DNA from: Prevotella sp.
Lineage (GTDB): Bacteria; Bacteroidota; Bacteroidia; Bacteroidales; Bacteroidaceae
Length of the DNA: 64,000 nucleotides
NCBI GenBank assembly: GCA_024682415.1
Contig: JAIKZG010000013.1
Location: forward strand, 62,001-126,000
Direction of reading: 5' to 3'
The position numbers and the translations under genes were made by a program. Shown here piece by piece: positions 45,447 to 55,083 of the stretch. Below the pieces are notes generated by a model. The model searched no databases. It was not told the origin of the DNA and saw only the letters and a program-made list of their open reading frames with translations. Position 1 is the first letter of the stretch, and each line of letters opens with the position of its first letter.

Positions 45447-46745
45447 ATGAAAAATTTCGTTGAAGAATTGAAGTGGCGCGGCATGCTGTCACAGATAATG
45501 CCGGGCACAGAGGAGTTTCTTAATAAAGAGATGACTTCGGCTTATCTTGGTACAGACCCTACTGCCGATTCTCTGCATATAGGACACCTCACAGGTATTA
45601 TGATGCTGCGTCATCTGCAGCGTTGCGGTCATAAGCCATATTTGCTCGTCGGCGGTGCTACCGGTATGATTGGCGACCCTTCAGGAAAGAGTCAGGAGCG
45701 CAACTTGCTTGATGCTGAAACATTGTATCACAATCAAGAGTGCATCAAGGCACAGGTTTCAAGATTCCTTGATTTCGACTCAAAGGACGCTAACGCAGCA
45801 GTCTTGGTAAATAACTACGACTGGATGAAAGATTTCTCTTTTCTCGATTTCGTGCGTGAGATAGGTAAGCACATCACCGTGAACTACATGATGGCAAAGG
45901 AGAGCGTGCAGAAGCGTCTTAACGGTGAGGCTCGCGATGGTTTGTCGTTCACAGAGTTTACTTATCAGCTTCTTCAGGGATATGACTTCTTGTATCTGTA
46001 TCAGCATCATGGCGTAAAACTCCAGCTTGGCGGTAACGACCAGTGGGGCAACATGACGACCGGTGCTGAGCTTATACGTCGTACTCTCGGTGTAGAGAAC
46101 AATGCTTATGCTTTGACCTGCCCACTTATCACAAAGGCAGACGGCACTAAGTTTGGCAAGAGTGAGGGCGGCAATGTATGGCTTGATCGTAATCGTACTA
46201 CTCCATATAAGTTCTATCAGTTCTGGCTCAACGTAAGCGATGTAGACGCAGAGCGTTACATTAAGATTTTCACTTCTTTGCAGAAGGACGAAATCGACGC
46301 TTTGATAGAGGAACATCGTCAGGATCCGGGTCGCCGTGTGCTTCAGAAGCGTCTTGCTGACGAGGTAACCGTGATGGTTCACTCACAGGAGGATCTCGAT
46401 ATGGCTAAGGAGGCAAGTAACATCCTCTTCGGCAAGGCTACAAAGGACAGCTTGCAGAAACTCGACGAGGCTACATTGCTGAGTGTGTTTGACGGCGTGC
46501 CTCATTACGAGATTGGTAAAGACCAGCTCGGACAGACTGCCATCGACTTGTTTAATCAGGATGGAATGGAGATATTCCCAAGCAAGAGCGAAATGCGTAA
46601 GCTCGTTAAGGGTGGTGGCGTTTCATTGAACAAGGAAAAGCTCCAGGCTTTCGATCGCCCAGTTACTTCGGAAGACTTAATTGACGGTAAATATTTGCTT
46701 GTTCAGCGTGGCAAGAAAAACTATTATCTCGTCACTGTCAAATAA
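45447..46745 (+). CDS. tyrS: Tyrosyl-tRNA synthetase
   Basis: A 432-residue class I synthetase. HIGH-type motif HIGHLTG, the loop [12 protein letters not shown] in place of KMSKS, tyrosine-binding GGNDQWGN and a C-terminal S4-like RNA-binding domain ([19 protein letters not shown]) are all present. It charges tRNA-Tyr; a matching gene is at 55258. The last gene of the DUF4271-hemD-rnpA-yidD-tyrS run, 80 bases after yidD. Confidence 0.97.
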   Translation: MKNFVEELKWRGMLSQIMPGTEEFLNKEMTSAYLGTDPTADSLHIGHLTGIMMLRHLQRCGHKPYLLVGGATGMIGDPSGKSQERNLLDAETLYHNQECIKAQVSRFLDFDSKDANAAVLVNNYDWMKDFSFLDFVREIGKHITVNYMMAKESVQKRLNGEARDGLSFTEFTYQLLQGYDFLYLYQHHGVKLQLGGNDQWGNMTTGAELIRRTLGVENNAYALTCPLITKADGTKFGKSEGGNVWLDRNRTTPYKFYQFWLNVSDVDAERYIKIFTSLQKDEIDALIEEHRQDPGRRVLQKRLADEVTVMVHSQEDLDMAKEASNILFGKATKDSLQKLDEATLLSVFDGVPHYEIGKDQLGQTAIDLFNQDGMEIFPSKSEMRKLVKGGGVSLNKEKLQAFDRPVTSEDLIDGKYLLVQRGKKNYYLVTVK

Positions 46746-46763
46746 TAAAAAGTAGAGCAAAAA

Positions 46764-46795
46764 TTTGGTGGCTGCATAAAAAAGCACTACCTTTG
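46764..46795 (+). promoter_or_regulatory. Promoter for tRNA-Gln (TTTG-20-TACCTTTG)
   Basis: TTTG at 46764-46767 and TACCTTTG at 46788-46795; initiation near 46802, some 13 bases before the tRNA. Confidence 0.8.
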
Positions 46796-46814
46796 CACTA
46801 CTTTACCGAATGAT

Positions 46815-46885
46815 TGTCCTATGGTGTAATGGTAGCACTACAGTTTTTGGTTCTGTCAGTGGTGGTTCGAGTCCGCCTGGGACAA
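46815..46885 (+). tRNA. tRNA-Gln (TTG)
   Basis: Cloverleaf with acceptor TGTCCTA/TGGGACA (one wobble), anticodon loop TTTTGGT (anticodon TTG) and T-arm GGCGG-type stem around GTTCGAG. No CCA is encoded. Confidence 0.95.
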
Positions 46886-46888
46886 CAG

Positions 46889-46922
46889 AAAGAGTTCATC
46901 TTGCAAAAGATGAGCTCTTTTT
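46889..46922 (+). terminator. Intrinsic terminator of tRNA-Gln
   Basis: AAAGAGTTCATCTT pairs with AAGATGAGCTCTTT (one G-U) across a GCAA tetraloop and runs into T residues. Confidence 0.85.
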
Positions 46923-46977
46923 GCATTTTATTATGTCTGGGAAATGGGCGTTTCCCACGAAAATGTGGGCAATAAAA

Positions 46978-47005
46978 AAGCCCGAAGCCGTGTGGCTCCG
47001 AGCTT
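46978..47005 (-). terminator. Intrinsic terminator of the HU gene
   Basis: AAGCCCGAAGCC and GGCTCCGAGCTT pair as a 12-position stem with wobble pairs; on the minus strand it is followed by TTTTTTATT. Confidence 0.75.
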
Positions 47006-47031
47006 TAAAGCTGTTAGTATCTTATAGTTGA

Positions 47032-47304
47032 TTACTGAATAGCGTCAGCGAGTTCAGCACCTGCCTTGAACTTAGCAACTTTCTTAGCAGCAATCTTAAT
47101 CTTCTGCTTTGTTGCTGGGTTGATACCCTCGCGAGCTGGACGCTCATTAACAGAGAATGTACCGAAGCCAATCAACTGAACCTTGTCACCTGCAACCAAA
47201 GCTTCCTTCAAAGCTTCTGTAGTTGCGTCCAATGCCTTCTTTGCATCAACCTTGCTGAGACCTGCTTTTGCAGCAATCTTCTCTACCAATTCTGTCTTAT
47301 TCAT
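47032..47304 (-). CDS. HU family DNA-binding protein
   Basis: A 90-residue histone-like protein: MNKTELVEKIAAKAGLSKVDAK at the N-terminus, GFGTFSVNERPAREGINPAT for the DNA-binding arm, and a normal C-terminal helix. It bends and compacts DNA as a dimer. A minus-strand TATATTTG box is at 47396-47403, with a CAAA (TTTG complement) 23 bases further. It is monocistronic. Confidence 0.96.
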   Translation of the reverse strand: MNKTELVEKIAAKAGLSKVDAKKALDATTEALKEALVAGDKVQLIGFGTFSVNERPAREGINPATKQKIKIAAKKVAKFKAGAELADAIQ

Positions 47305-47573
47305 AATTTGTTAGTTTATTGATTAATAATTGTATGTCTATCAATGTATATATCAATTGAATGTCAAATGATTGTTTTTAGATAGTTTCCAATAGCAAAT
47401 ATACACGAAACATTTTATAAAACAAGCAAAAAAACAAAAAAAATAAAGTTTTATGGCAAAAAAAGCCCCGCATCCCCTTATTTCATGCCTTTTAACAGAT
47501 ATTTTTATTAAATTTGCGTGCAATTCGTAGATGGTCGTCCGTTTGCGATTTTAACGGATATAATAATACATAT

Positions 47574-48497
47574 ATGTTTAGAATACCGACAATTACACGT
47601 AATCTTCTTATAATTAATGTTATCGCTTATCTGGCAATGACTGTACTTGGAAGCAGGGTGGATTTGAATGATGTTCTCGGACTTCATTTCTTTCGCGCTT
47701 CCGATTTTCAGCTTTACCAGCTTTTCACCTATATGTTTATGCATGCCAGTCTGCAACATCTGTTTTTTAATATGTTTGCGTTGTGGATGTTCGGATGTGT
47801 GGTGGAAAACGTATGGGGACCGAAGAAATTCCTGCTTTATTATATGGTCTGTGGCGTGGGCGCAGGCCTGTTGCAGGAGGCGACGCAATATTGCAGTTTT
47901 ATTGCCGAGGGACTGACTAATTATGATGCAGTGAGCCTGGATGGCTACAGAATGGCTATGGGTGATTATCTCAATCGCTGGACCACGGTGGGTGCTTCGG
48001 GCGCTATATATGGCGTGCTGCTTGCTTTCGGCATGCTTTTCCCTGAGGACCGCATCTTTATTTTCCCATTGCCTATACCTATTAAGGCGAAATGGTTCGT
48101 TTGCATATATGTGGGCGTAGAGTTGTTCTCGGCGCTTGGCTCTACAGACACCAATGTGGCTCATTTCGCTCATCTCGGTGGTATGCTGTTCGGCTATATC
48201 CTTATACGCTATTGGCAGAAGCATTCATATTATGGTGAGGATTACGGACTGGGTAGAGGGCGACAGTTCTTTGACAACTTGCGCAACAACTGGGAAAGAC
48301 GCAGCCATAAGAAGGCTGAAATGACGGCGCATCGTGGTGGTGCTTATAACGGTCATGAAAGCGATTGGGAATATAATGCAAGAAAGAAAGCCAATCAGGA
48401 GGAGATAGATCGCATACTTGATAAAATACGCCGCAGCGGATACGACAGTCTGACCCGCGACGAGAAGCAGAGCTTATTCGATGCGAGCAAAAACTAA
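47574..48497 (+). CDS. Rhomboid family intramembrane serine protease
   Basis: The ATG at 47574 begins MFRIPTITRNLLIINVIAYL, giving 307 residues; an upstream ATG at 47514 in frame is less likely. Six or so membrane segments. The catalytic serine is in VGASGAIYGV and the histidine in VAHFAHLGGMLFGY; the L1 loop HASLQHLFFNMFALWMFG is typical. It cleaves membrane proteins within the bilayer; substrates are unknown. The soluble C-terminal tail is charged. It overlaps the following gene by 17 bases. Confidence 0.92.
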   Translation: MFRIPTITRNLLIINVIAYLAMTVLGSRVDLNDVLGLHFFRASDFQLYQLFTYMFMHASLQHLFFNMFALWMFGCVVENVWGPKKFLLYYMVCGVGAGLLQEATQYCSFIAEGLTNYDAVSLDGYRMAMGDYLNRWTTVGASGAIYGVLLAFGMLFPEDRIFIFPLPIPIKAKWFVCIYVGVELFSALGSTDTNVAHFAHLGGMLFGYILIRYWQKHSYYGEDYGLGRGRQFFDNLRNNWERRSHKKAEMTAHRGGAYNGHESDWEYNARKKANQEEIDRILDKIRRSGYDSLTRDEKQSLFDASKN

Positions 48498-49596
48498 AGG
48501 ATTAAAGGAAGTCACCGTGCAGATGGTGTCGGGCGCGAATATCGCTACCTTGGTGATGATGCTTCTTGTGGGATATGCCGGCAGACTTAGCCCCGTAGCT
48601 CACCCTACGCTGTCTACTCTCACGCTGGGATTTCCGCTGTTTATGCTGATAAATGTGCTGTTCGCTGTGTTTTGGCTCGTATTCAAGCCACGACGGGTGA
48701 TTATACCGGTAATAGGTTTTATCGTTAGTTATGTGCCTGTAAGGGCTTATATGCCGTTGAATGTAGGTGGCGACGCGCCTGAGAAATCTATAAAGGTGCT
48801 TTCGTATAATGTAATGGCATTCCATGACGACGGCAGTGGCGATGACGAGCTGCACCCGATAATAGATTATATTCTCAACAGCAATGCCGATATAGTGTGT
48901 CTGCAGGAGTCGAATGTTGGGGCAGGCAAGCGCGAACTGTATGATTCTCTTCTCGCCAAGACTTATCTTTATTATGACCACACTCTTGGCAATGCAGCTT
49001 ACGACGAATTATCAGTTTACAGTAAATATCCTGTCGTGAGTATTCGCCGGGTGCCGATAGAGTCGGAGCACAATATGGTGATGGCTTATGATGTGGTGAT
49101 AGACGGTGATACTGTGCTCGTGGTGAACAGCCATCTGGAAACCAACGGAATGTCGGAGCATGATAAGCGCATGTTTTGCGAAATGGTGACAGGCGACGTG
49201 AAGCGCGACAGCGTAAGGGAGGAATCGGGAAAAATCTTCGCCAAGCTCACTCGCTCTAACAGTATCCGAGGGGTGCAGGCCGATGTCGTGGCTGATTATA
49301 TTGAAAGCAGTGGTAGAGAGCATGTTATAGTGTGTGGCGATTTTAATTCCGACCCATTGTCGTATGCTCACAACAAAATAGGTGAGAATCTCACCGACTG
49401 CTATATAGCCACTGCCAACGGAGTGGGGTGGTCTTATCATCGCTCGCTCATGTATTTTCGTATTGACAATATATTTTGTTCGAAATCATTTACGCCTTAT
49501 GCTTGCCGTGTAGACAGCAAAATCAAGGCGAGCGATCATTATCCGATATATTGCTGGCTGAAAAAGAATAAGGCAAAGACACCTGTTATGGGATGA
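48481..49596 (+). CDS. Endonuclease/exonuclease/phosphatase family protein, membrane-anchored
   Basis: A 371-residue protein with three N-terminal hydrophobic segments (about 18-92), then the EEP metal-dependent phosphoesterase domain: VLSYNVMAF, VCLQES (catalytic Glu), VNSHLET, VCGDFNSDP and SDHYPI. The active site is complete, so it hydrolyses a phosphodiester or phosphomonoester, probably in the periplasm. The substrate is unknown. It overlaps the rhomboid gene, so the two are translated together, a common Bacteroidota pairing. Confidence 0.88.
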   Translation: MRAKTKGLKEVTVQMVSGANIATLVMMLLVGYAGRLSPVAHPTLSTLTLGFPLFMLINVLFAVFWLVFKPRRVIIPVIGFIVSYVPVRAYMPLNVGGDAPEKSIKVLSYNVMAFHDDGSGDDELHPIIDYILNSNADIVCLQESNVGAGKRELYDSLLAKTYLYYDHTLGNAAYDELSVYSKYPVVSIRRVPIESEHNMVMAYDVVIDGDTVLVVNSHLETNGMSEHDKRMFCEMVTGDVKRDSVREESGKIFAKLTRSNSIRGVQADVVADYIESSGREHVIVCGDFNSDPLSYAHNKIGENLTDCYIATANGVGWSYHRSLMYFRIDNIFCSKSFTPYACRVDSKIKASDHYPIYCWLKKNKAKTPVMG

Positions 49597-49738
49597 ATGA
49601 AATCAGTATTGAAATTCGCATATATAGGAAGGCGCTAACATTACATGTAATGTAATTTTTTGTAATGTTTAATTCGATGCCTGGATAAAAAAGCATAATA
49701 AACAATGTGATAAATTTCATGAAATAACAAAAAAACGT

Positions 49739-49746
49739 TATCTTTG
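49739..49746 (+). promoter_or_regulatory. -7 promoter box (TATCTTTG) for secDF
   Basis: TATCTTTG lies 88 bases before the secDF start. The position of the -33 box reads TTTC (49715-49718) in place of TTTG. Confidence 0.5.
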
Positions 49747-49833
49747 CACGTCATATATAGATAATGAGAAAACTCGTGAACCTCAAATTCATGAACTCGT
49801 AACCTGAAATAATATCAAATAACTAAAATAAAA

Positions 49834-52821
49834 ATGCAAAACAAAGGACTTGTAATTGTAACAGCCGTCTTACTGACGCTTGCAAGTATCTTCTATTTGT
49901 CTTTCTCGGTCGCTACTAGCTATTATGATAGTGAGGCCGCGAAGTTAAAAGATCCGATCGCGCAGCAGGATTATAAAGATTCTGTTAAGTATCTCGGCAT
50001 CTACTCATATCAGAAGTGCTTGGAAACTCAGATTGGTCTCGGACTTGACCTCAAGGGCGGTATGAACGTTATCCTTGAGATTTCTGTGCCGGATGTAGTG
50101 GAAACACTCGCTGACCACAAGACCGACCTCGCTTTTACACGTGCAATGAATCAGGCACGCAAGGAAGAGGAAACTTCACAGGACGACTTCATTTCTCTTT
50201 TTATCAAAGCTTATCATCAGACTGCTCCTGGTCATCGTCTCGCAGAGATATTCGCCACTCAGCAGTTGCAAGGCAAAGTTTCTCCACAAAGCTCAGACTC
50301 TGAAGTGGAAAAGGCTCTGCGCACTGAGGTACAGAATGCTATCGACAACTCATTCAATGTCGTTCGCACTCGTATTGACCAGTTTGGCGTAGTGCAGCCT
50401 AACATTCAGAAGCTTGAGGGACAGCAGGGACGTATCATGGTAGAAATGCCTGGTATACGTGAGCCTGAGCGTATGCGTAAACTCCTTCAGGGTAGCGCTA
50501 ACCTTGAGTTCTGGGAAACTTATAATGCCGAAGAGGCTATCCCTTATTTGCAGCAGCTCGATCAGCGCATGGCAAATGGCGGTGAAGAGGTTGCTGACAC
50601 AGCAGTAGCTGATTCTGCAAAGAATGTAGTGGCTAAGGCCGCAAAGCCTAAGTTCCAGCTTAAGGGCGCAAAGAAGAACAACAGCGCTGAAGCTGCCGCT
50701 AACGCTGCTACAGCTCAGGCTAAAAAGCTTCATCCGTTGCTCTCTATGCTTCAGACTACTGGCGCTCAGTCTTTGTCTGTTGTAGGCTACGCAAGCGTTC
50801 GCGATACAGCGGCAATCAATAAGGTGATTTATTCTCAGACAGCTTCACAGGTGCTTCCTTCTGATATGAAGCTCCTTTGGAGCGCTAAGCCAGCAGATGG
50901 TATTCAGGCTAAGAATATTTTCGAGCTTCATGCTTTGAAGGTCACCACTACTTCTGGTCGTGCTCCTCTTGAGGGTGACGTCGTAACCGACGCTTCCGAC
51001 CAGTTTAACAACCTTACTGGTACTCCTGAGGTAAGCATGAGTATGAATTCAGAGGGCGCTCGTCGTTGGGCTTCTTTGACTAAGGCTAACGTAGGTAAGG
51101 CTATCGCTATCGTTCTCGATGGAGTGGTTTACTCAGCTCCTCGTGTAAACGGCGAGATTGATGGTGGACAATCTTCTATCTCTGGTAACTTCACTATCGA
51201 AGATACAAAAGACTTGGCAAACACTTTGAAGTCAGGTCGTATGCCTGCTCCTGCACGTATTGTTCAGGAAGAGGTTGTAGGTCCTACTCTTGGTGCTCAG
51301 TCTATCCAGCAGGGTATCATGTCGTTTGCAATTGCATTCGTAATCCTGATGTTGTACATGGTAGCTATGTATAATGTAATTCCGGGTATGATGGCAAACC
51401 TCGCCTTGGTGGTTAATATCTTCTTCACCTTAGGTATATTGACATCGTTCCAGGCTGCCCTTACGATGAGTGGTATCGCTGGTATGGTGCTCTCTCTCGG
51501 TACGGCGGTAGACGCCAATGTGCTTATCTATGAGCGTACGAAGGAAGAACTTCGTGCCGGCAAGAACACTCGCGACGCTATGGCTGCCGGTTATAGCAAC
51601 GCGTTCTCAGCTATCTTTGACTCTAACTTTACATCTATCATCACAGGTGTAATCCTCTATGTATTCGGTACAGGTCCTATCCGTGGTTTCGCTACCACAT
51701 GGATAATCGGTATTGTATGCTCTTTCTTTACAGCGGTTTATCTGACTCGTCTTGTGTTCGACTATAAGATGCGTCACGACAAGTGGCTCACTCAGACATT
51801 CACCACATCGTTGTCTAAGAACTTGATGCATGGCTCTCACTTCGGTTTCATGAAGATGCGCCGATTCTCATTCTCTGTAATGGGAATAGCAGCAGTTGTA
51901 TTCATTGCAAGCTTTGCCCTTCGCGGACTCTCTCAGAGCATCGACTTCACAGGTGGACGTAACTATGTAGTGGTATTCGAGAAGGCTGTAGAGCCTGAGC
52001 AGGTGCGCACTTTGCTCGGCGAGGCATTCCCTAACTGCACTTCTGGAGCTTTGGCTCTCGGTACAGATCATAAGACTATACGTATCTCTACCAACTATAA
52101 GATAGATAGCAACAACCCTGCCGTAGACGACGAGGCAGAGACTATCCTTTACAATGCTTTGCATAAGGCAGGTCTTGTTTCTCAGCCGAATGTGGCATCA
52201 TTCAAGAATCCTGATGTGCGCCAGGGTGGTTCTATCATTAGCAGTTCTAAGGTAGGTCCTTCAGTTGCTAAGGATGTTACTCATGCAGCTATCATCAGCG
52301 TAATCTTGGCTCTTGTCGCAATATTCCTTTATATATTGGTACGCTTCCGTAATGTGGCGTTCTCAGTAGGCTCTGTTGTGGCTTTGGCATGCGATACTCT
52401 TGTAGTGCTCGGTGTATATTCATTGTGCTGGGGATGGATGCCATTCTCGCTCGAGGTGGATCAGACCTTTATCGGTGCTATCCTTACTGTGATAGGTTAT
52501 TCTATCAATGATAAGGTGGTGGTGTTTGACCGTATACGTGAGAACCTCCGTTTGCACAAGCATTTGGATTTCGAGAGCTTGTTCAACAATAGTATTAACG
52601 AGACATTGACTCGTACCATCAACACCTCTATGTCTACATTGATTGTGTTGCTATGTATCTTCTTCCTCGGTGGAGAAAGCATCCGCAGCTTCTCATTCGC
52701 AATGATTCTGGGTGTAATCTTCGGTACATTGAGCTCAATCTTCATTGCCGCTCCTGTAGCATTCCTTACTCTTAGCAAGCGTGCAGCAGGCAAGCGTCAC
52801 CTTTCATCAGAAGAGGCTTAA
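49834..52821 (+). CDS. secDF: Protein translocase subunit SecDF (fused)
   Basis: A 995-residue fusion of SecD and SecF, twelve membrane segments in total. SecD part: GLGLDLKGGMNVILE, periplasmic P1 region, GRIMVEMPGI and GTAVDANVLIYERTKEELRAG. SecF part: GLSQSIDFTGGRNYVV and IGYSINDKVVVFDRIRENLR. It uses the proton gradient to help SecYEG export. The fusion is the standard form in Bacteroidota. There is an Ala/Lys-rich insertion around residues 255-305 in the SecD periplasmic domain. The gene is alone, with a strong terminator at 52898-52942. Confidence 0.97.
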   Translation: MQNKGLVIVTAVLLTLASIFYLSFSVATSYYDSEAAKLKDPIAQQDYKDSVKYLGIYSYQKCLETQIGLGLDLKGGMNVILEISVPDVVETLADHKTDLAFTRAMNQARKEEETSQDDFISLFIKAYHQTAPGHRLAEIFATQQLQGKVSPQSSDSEVEKALRTEVQNAIDNSFNVVRTRIDQFGVVQPNIQKLEGQQGRIMVEMPGIREPERMRKLLQGSANLEFWETYNAEEAIPYLQQLDQRMANGGEEVADTAVADSAKNVVAKAAKPKFQLKGAKKNNSAEAAANAATAQAKKLHPLLSMLQTTGAQSLSVVGYASVRDTAAINKVIYSQTASQVLPSDMKLLWSAKPADGIQAKNIFELHALKVTTTSGRAPLEGDVVTDASDQFNNLTGTPEVSMSMNSEGARRWASLTKANVGKAIAIVLDGVVYSAPRVNGEIDGGQSSISGNFTIEDTKDLANTLKSGRMPAPARIVQEEVVGPTLGAQSIQQGIMSFAIAFVILMLYMVAMYNVIPGMMANLALVVNIFFTLGILTSFQAALTMSGIAGMVLSLGTAVDANVLIYERTKEELRAGKNTRDAMAAGYSNAFSAIFDSNFTSIITGVILYVFGTGPIRGFATTWIIGIVCSFFTAVYLTRLVFDYKMRHDKWLTQTFTTSLSKNLMHGSHFGFMKMRRFSFSVMGIAAVVFIASFALRGLSQSIDFTGGRNYVVVFEKAVEPEQVRTLLGEAFPNCTSGALALGTDHKTIRISTNYKIDSNNPAVDDEAETILYNALHKAGLVSQPNVASFKNPDVRQGGSIISSSKVGPSVAKDVTHAAIISVILALVAIFLYILVRFRNVAFSVGSVVALACDTLVVLGVYSLCWGWMPFSLEVDQTFIGAILTVIGYSINDKVVVFDRIRENLRLHKHLDFESLFNNSINETLTRTINTSMSTLIVLLCIFFLGGESIRSFSFAMILGVIFGTLSSIFIAAPVAFLTLSKRAAGKRHLSSEEA

Positions 52822-52897
52822 TACTTTGCGATAAAGCATATATACGCACATGCTTCATGTTTCTTTTTATTCGTGAAGTATAGGGGTTGATAATATA

Positions 52898-52942
52898 AAG
52901 ATGATCGATAGAGATGTGTTCTCTGTCGGTCATCTTTTTTTT
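52898..52942 (+). terminator. Intrinsic terminator of secDF
   Basis: AAGATGATCGATAGAGA pairs with TCTCTGTCGGTCATCTT (wobbles allowed) and ends in a long T run. Confidence 0.88.
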
Positions 52943-53164
52943 ATACGCTCAAAAACAGTGAAAAATACGTTTGATTTTTTATAAAAGTATGAATGATTTT
53001 ATGGAAAATCGTGCATAAAAAATATTTCATTACATTTAATGAATTTCTTGAAAATGTAACACCGCATATTTTTTCTTTCTGTCTTTTCGCGGGAGCATAA
53101 CATTTGCGCGCATTATTCTTATGCTTGATAAAAAAGATTAAAATGATATATTTTTGCCTATAAA
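52943..53164. other. AT-rich intergenic region, nothing recognised
   Basis: No open frame, hairpin of note or repeat between the secDF terminator and the rpsU promoter. Confidence 0.5.
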
Positions 53165-53196
53165 TTTGTTTGTTTCAGATATTTAGCGTAATTTTG
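53165..53196 (+). promoter_or_regulatory. Promoter for rpsU (TTTG-20-TAATTTTG)
   Basis: TTTG at 53165-53168 and TAATTTTG at 53189-53196; leader of about 77 bases. Confidence 0.7.
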
Positions 53197-53279
53197 CAGC
53201 CGCAAAAGCGAGGAGATATTGTATCTAATCGCTAAATGCATGATAATGAATTAAATAACAATTAAACAAAAGAAACAAA

Positions 53280-53471
53280 ATGATTATCGTACCAGTTAAG
53301 GATGGTGAGAACATTGAGCGCGCGCTCAAGAAGTTCAAGAGAAAGTTTGAGAAAACAGGTGTTGTTAAGGAGTTGCGTTCACGTCAGCAGTATAACAAGC
53401 CTAGTGTTCTGAAGCGTCTCAAGATGGAACATGCCATCTATGTACAGAAGTTGCGTCAGGAAGAAGAATAA
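53280..53471 (+). CDS. rpsU: 30S ribosomal protein S21
   Basis: A 63-residue basic protein: MIIVPVKDGENIERALKKFKRKFEKTGVVKELR is the S21 pattern with Bacteroidota-type N-terminus. S21 sits by the anti-Shine-Dalgarno end of 16S rRNA, and in Bacteroidota this region is involved in hiding that sequence. It is followed by a terminator and then by the recombinase gene. Confidence 0.96.
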   Translation: MIIVPVKDGENIERALKKFKRKFEKTGVVKELRSRQQYNKPSVLKRLKMEHAIYVQKLRQEEE

Positions 53472-53594
53472 AGATATATTATTCTCTCAATCCTTTGATG
53501 TATTTAAGTTGAACTTATTAAGAAAGGTAGGTTAAGCATAGTTTTATAGAAAACATTCCGTGTTTTAAAAATTAAAATTTTGAATATATATGGG

Positions 53595-53632
53595 CATAGT
53601 GGATGACTTTTGTCATTCACTATGTTTTTTTT
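53595..53632 (+). terminator. Intrinsic terminator after rpsU
   Basis: CATAGTGGATGAC and GTCATTCACTATG form a 13-position stem followed by eight T residues. Confidence 0.88.
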
Positions 53633-53706
53633 ATACCTATAGCAATAGGTGTTGTCGCAAACAGTTGTTTATGGCTCGTGAAAAACATGAAAAATACTTT
53701 GAAAAT

Positions 53707-53737
53707 TTTGTGGAATGAAAAAAAAACGGTACATTCG
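53707..53737 (+). promoter_or_regulatory. Candidate promoter for the recombinase gene
   Basis: TTTG (53707-53710) and TACATTCG (53730-53737) at 19 bases spacing; the -7 box differs from the consensus by one base. Confidence 0.4.
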
Positions 53738-53772
53738 TGGCGTAATACAAGTTACAACCGACGACAAAACTT

Positions 53773-54654
53773 ATGGTTGAAGAGTTTTTGGAATATAACA
53801 GATATGAGAAAAATCGCTCGCCTCGCACGATTCAAAATTATGCCGATGCGATAACCGATTTTCAGCGCTATTTTTCAATGCTTGATACCGGGATGACTTG
53901 GGAAACTGTCGATGCCGACGTGATACGCGACTGGATGGAGTGGCAGATGAACAATGGCATAGCAGCGTCGTCAATAGATACTCGTCTGAGCGCAATACGA
54001 TCTTTATATAAATTTGCCCTTTCAAGAGGATTTGTAGACAAAGATCCTGCTCACGAAATAGCCGGCCCTAAAAAGTCGAAATCTCTTCCTCAATATTTGA
54101 GGGAAGACGAGATGAATAAGCTTCTCGACGATTTTCCCTGGGGTGTAGACTATAAGAGCATACTCGCACGGACTGTCATAATGACTTTCTATGAGACGGG
54201 CATAAGATGCTCGGAGCTTGTGGGGATGAATGACAATTCGGTAGACTTTATCGCAAAACAGATAAAGGTGCTCGGCAAGCGAAACAAACAGAGACTCGTT
54301 CCTTTCGGTTCGGAATTGGAAGCGGCTTTCAGAAAATACCTTGATGTCCGTAATGAGACATTCGGATTTCGGGAAGAGGGCTTCTTCTTATCGGTCAAAG
54401 GGAAAAGAGTAAGCGGAGCGCAGGTGTATAAGATGGTGAGAGAACATTTGAGGAGTGTATGCACATTGAAAAAATGCTCGCCCCATGTGCTGAGGCACAC
54501 GTTCGCCACCGCCATGCTTAATCATAATGCCGGGCTTGAGAATGTGAAAGAGCTGCTCGGACATGAAAGCGTTGCTACGACTGAGATTTACACTCATACT
54601 ACGTTTGAACAATTAAAACGGGTGTACGCGGAATCACATCCGCGACTCGGATAA
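53773..54654 (+). CDS. xerC: Tyrosine recombinase, XerC/XerD type
   Basis: A 293-residue site-specific recombinase. The N-terminal SAM-like domain (MVEEFLEYNRYEKNRSPRTIQNY) is followed by the catalytic domain with Arg in ETGIRCSELVG, HxxR in SPHVLRHTFATAML, His in LLGHESVATTEIYTH and the tyrosine in EIYTHTT. Length and context (between rpsU and the hibernation factor) are typical for the chromosomal dimer-resolution enzyme of Bacteroidota and not for a mobile element. XerC versus XerD cannot be settled. Confidence 0.9.
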   Translation: MVEEFLEYNRYEKNRSPRTIQNYADAITDFQRYFSMLDTGMTWETVDADVIRDWMEWQMNNGIAASSIDTRLSAIRSLYKFALSRGFVDKDPAHEIAGPKKSKSLPQYLREDEMNKLLDDFPWGVDYKSILARTVIMTFYETGIRCSELVGMNDNSVDFIAKQIKVLGKRNKQRLVPFGSELEAAFRKYLDVRNETFGFREEGFFLSVKGKRVSGAQVYKMVREHLRSVCTLKKCSPHVLRHTFATAMLNHNAGLENVKELLGHESVATTEIYTHTTFEQLKRVYAESHPRLG

Positions 54655-54714
54655 AGTGAAACATACATATAATAATAACAAGAAGGACTAACCTTTATAA
54701 AATTGGAGGTAACT

Positions 54715-55014
54715 ATGGAAATTAAGATTCAGTCGATTCATTTCGACGCAACAGAGAAGTTGGAAGAGTTTATCGAGAAGAAGGTCGCTAAGCTGGAGAA
54801 GGCGTATGAGGATATCCAGAAGGTAGATATTCAGCTCAAGGTGGTTAAGCCTGCGACAGCTCTCAACAAGGAAACTTCTATAACCGTAACCGTTCCTGGA
54901 CATCAGATACATGTCGAAAAGACATGCGACACCTTTGAGGAAGGTGTTGACCAGTGCGTTGACAGTTTGAAGGTTTCTTTGGTGAAATACAAAGAGAAGA
55001 TGCGTAAGAAATAA
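54715..55014 (+). CDS. hpf: Ribosome hibernation-promoting factor, short form
   Basis: The ATG at 54715 is chosen over an in-frame TTG at 54703, because GGAGG at 54705-54709 stands at ideal distance; a Shine-Dalgarno sequence is unusual in this phylum. The 99-residue product (MEIKIQSIHFDATEKLEEFIEKKVAKLEKAYEDI) is a short HPF/YfiA-type protein that occupies the decoding site of resting ribosomes. It follows the recombinase gene by 60 bases and probably shares its transcript. Confidence 0.9.
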   Translation: MEIKIQSIHFDATEKLEEFIEKKVAKLEKAYEDIQKVDIQLKVVKPATALNKETSITVTVPGHQIHVEKTCDTFEEGVDQCVDSLKVSLVKYKEKMRKK

Positions 55015-55052
55015 GAAATTTGCGCTTTTTTGAGATTTTTTTCTCGAAAAGT

Positions 55053-55083
55053 TTTGGAGGTTTAAAAATAATGCCTATCTTTG
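55053..55083 (+). promoter_or_regulatory. Promoter of the tRNA-tuf cluster (TTTG-19-TATCTTTG)
   Basis: TTTG at 55053-55056 and TATCTTTG at 55076-55083 with 19 bases between. It drives the tRNA-Thr/Tyr/Gly/Thr run and perhaps tuf. Confidence 0.8.

Noticed and set aside
46810..47031. A 73-codon frame over tRNA-Gln
   Set aside because: It covers the tRNA, its terminator and the HU terminator; no protein signature.
53773..54654. Tyrosine recombinase as sign of an integrated element
   Set aside because: Neighbours are core genes (rpsU, hpf, tRNA-tuf), no attachment-site repeats or cargo genes are seen, and the protein has the XerC/D length and motifs.
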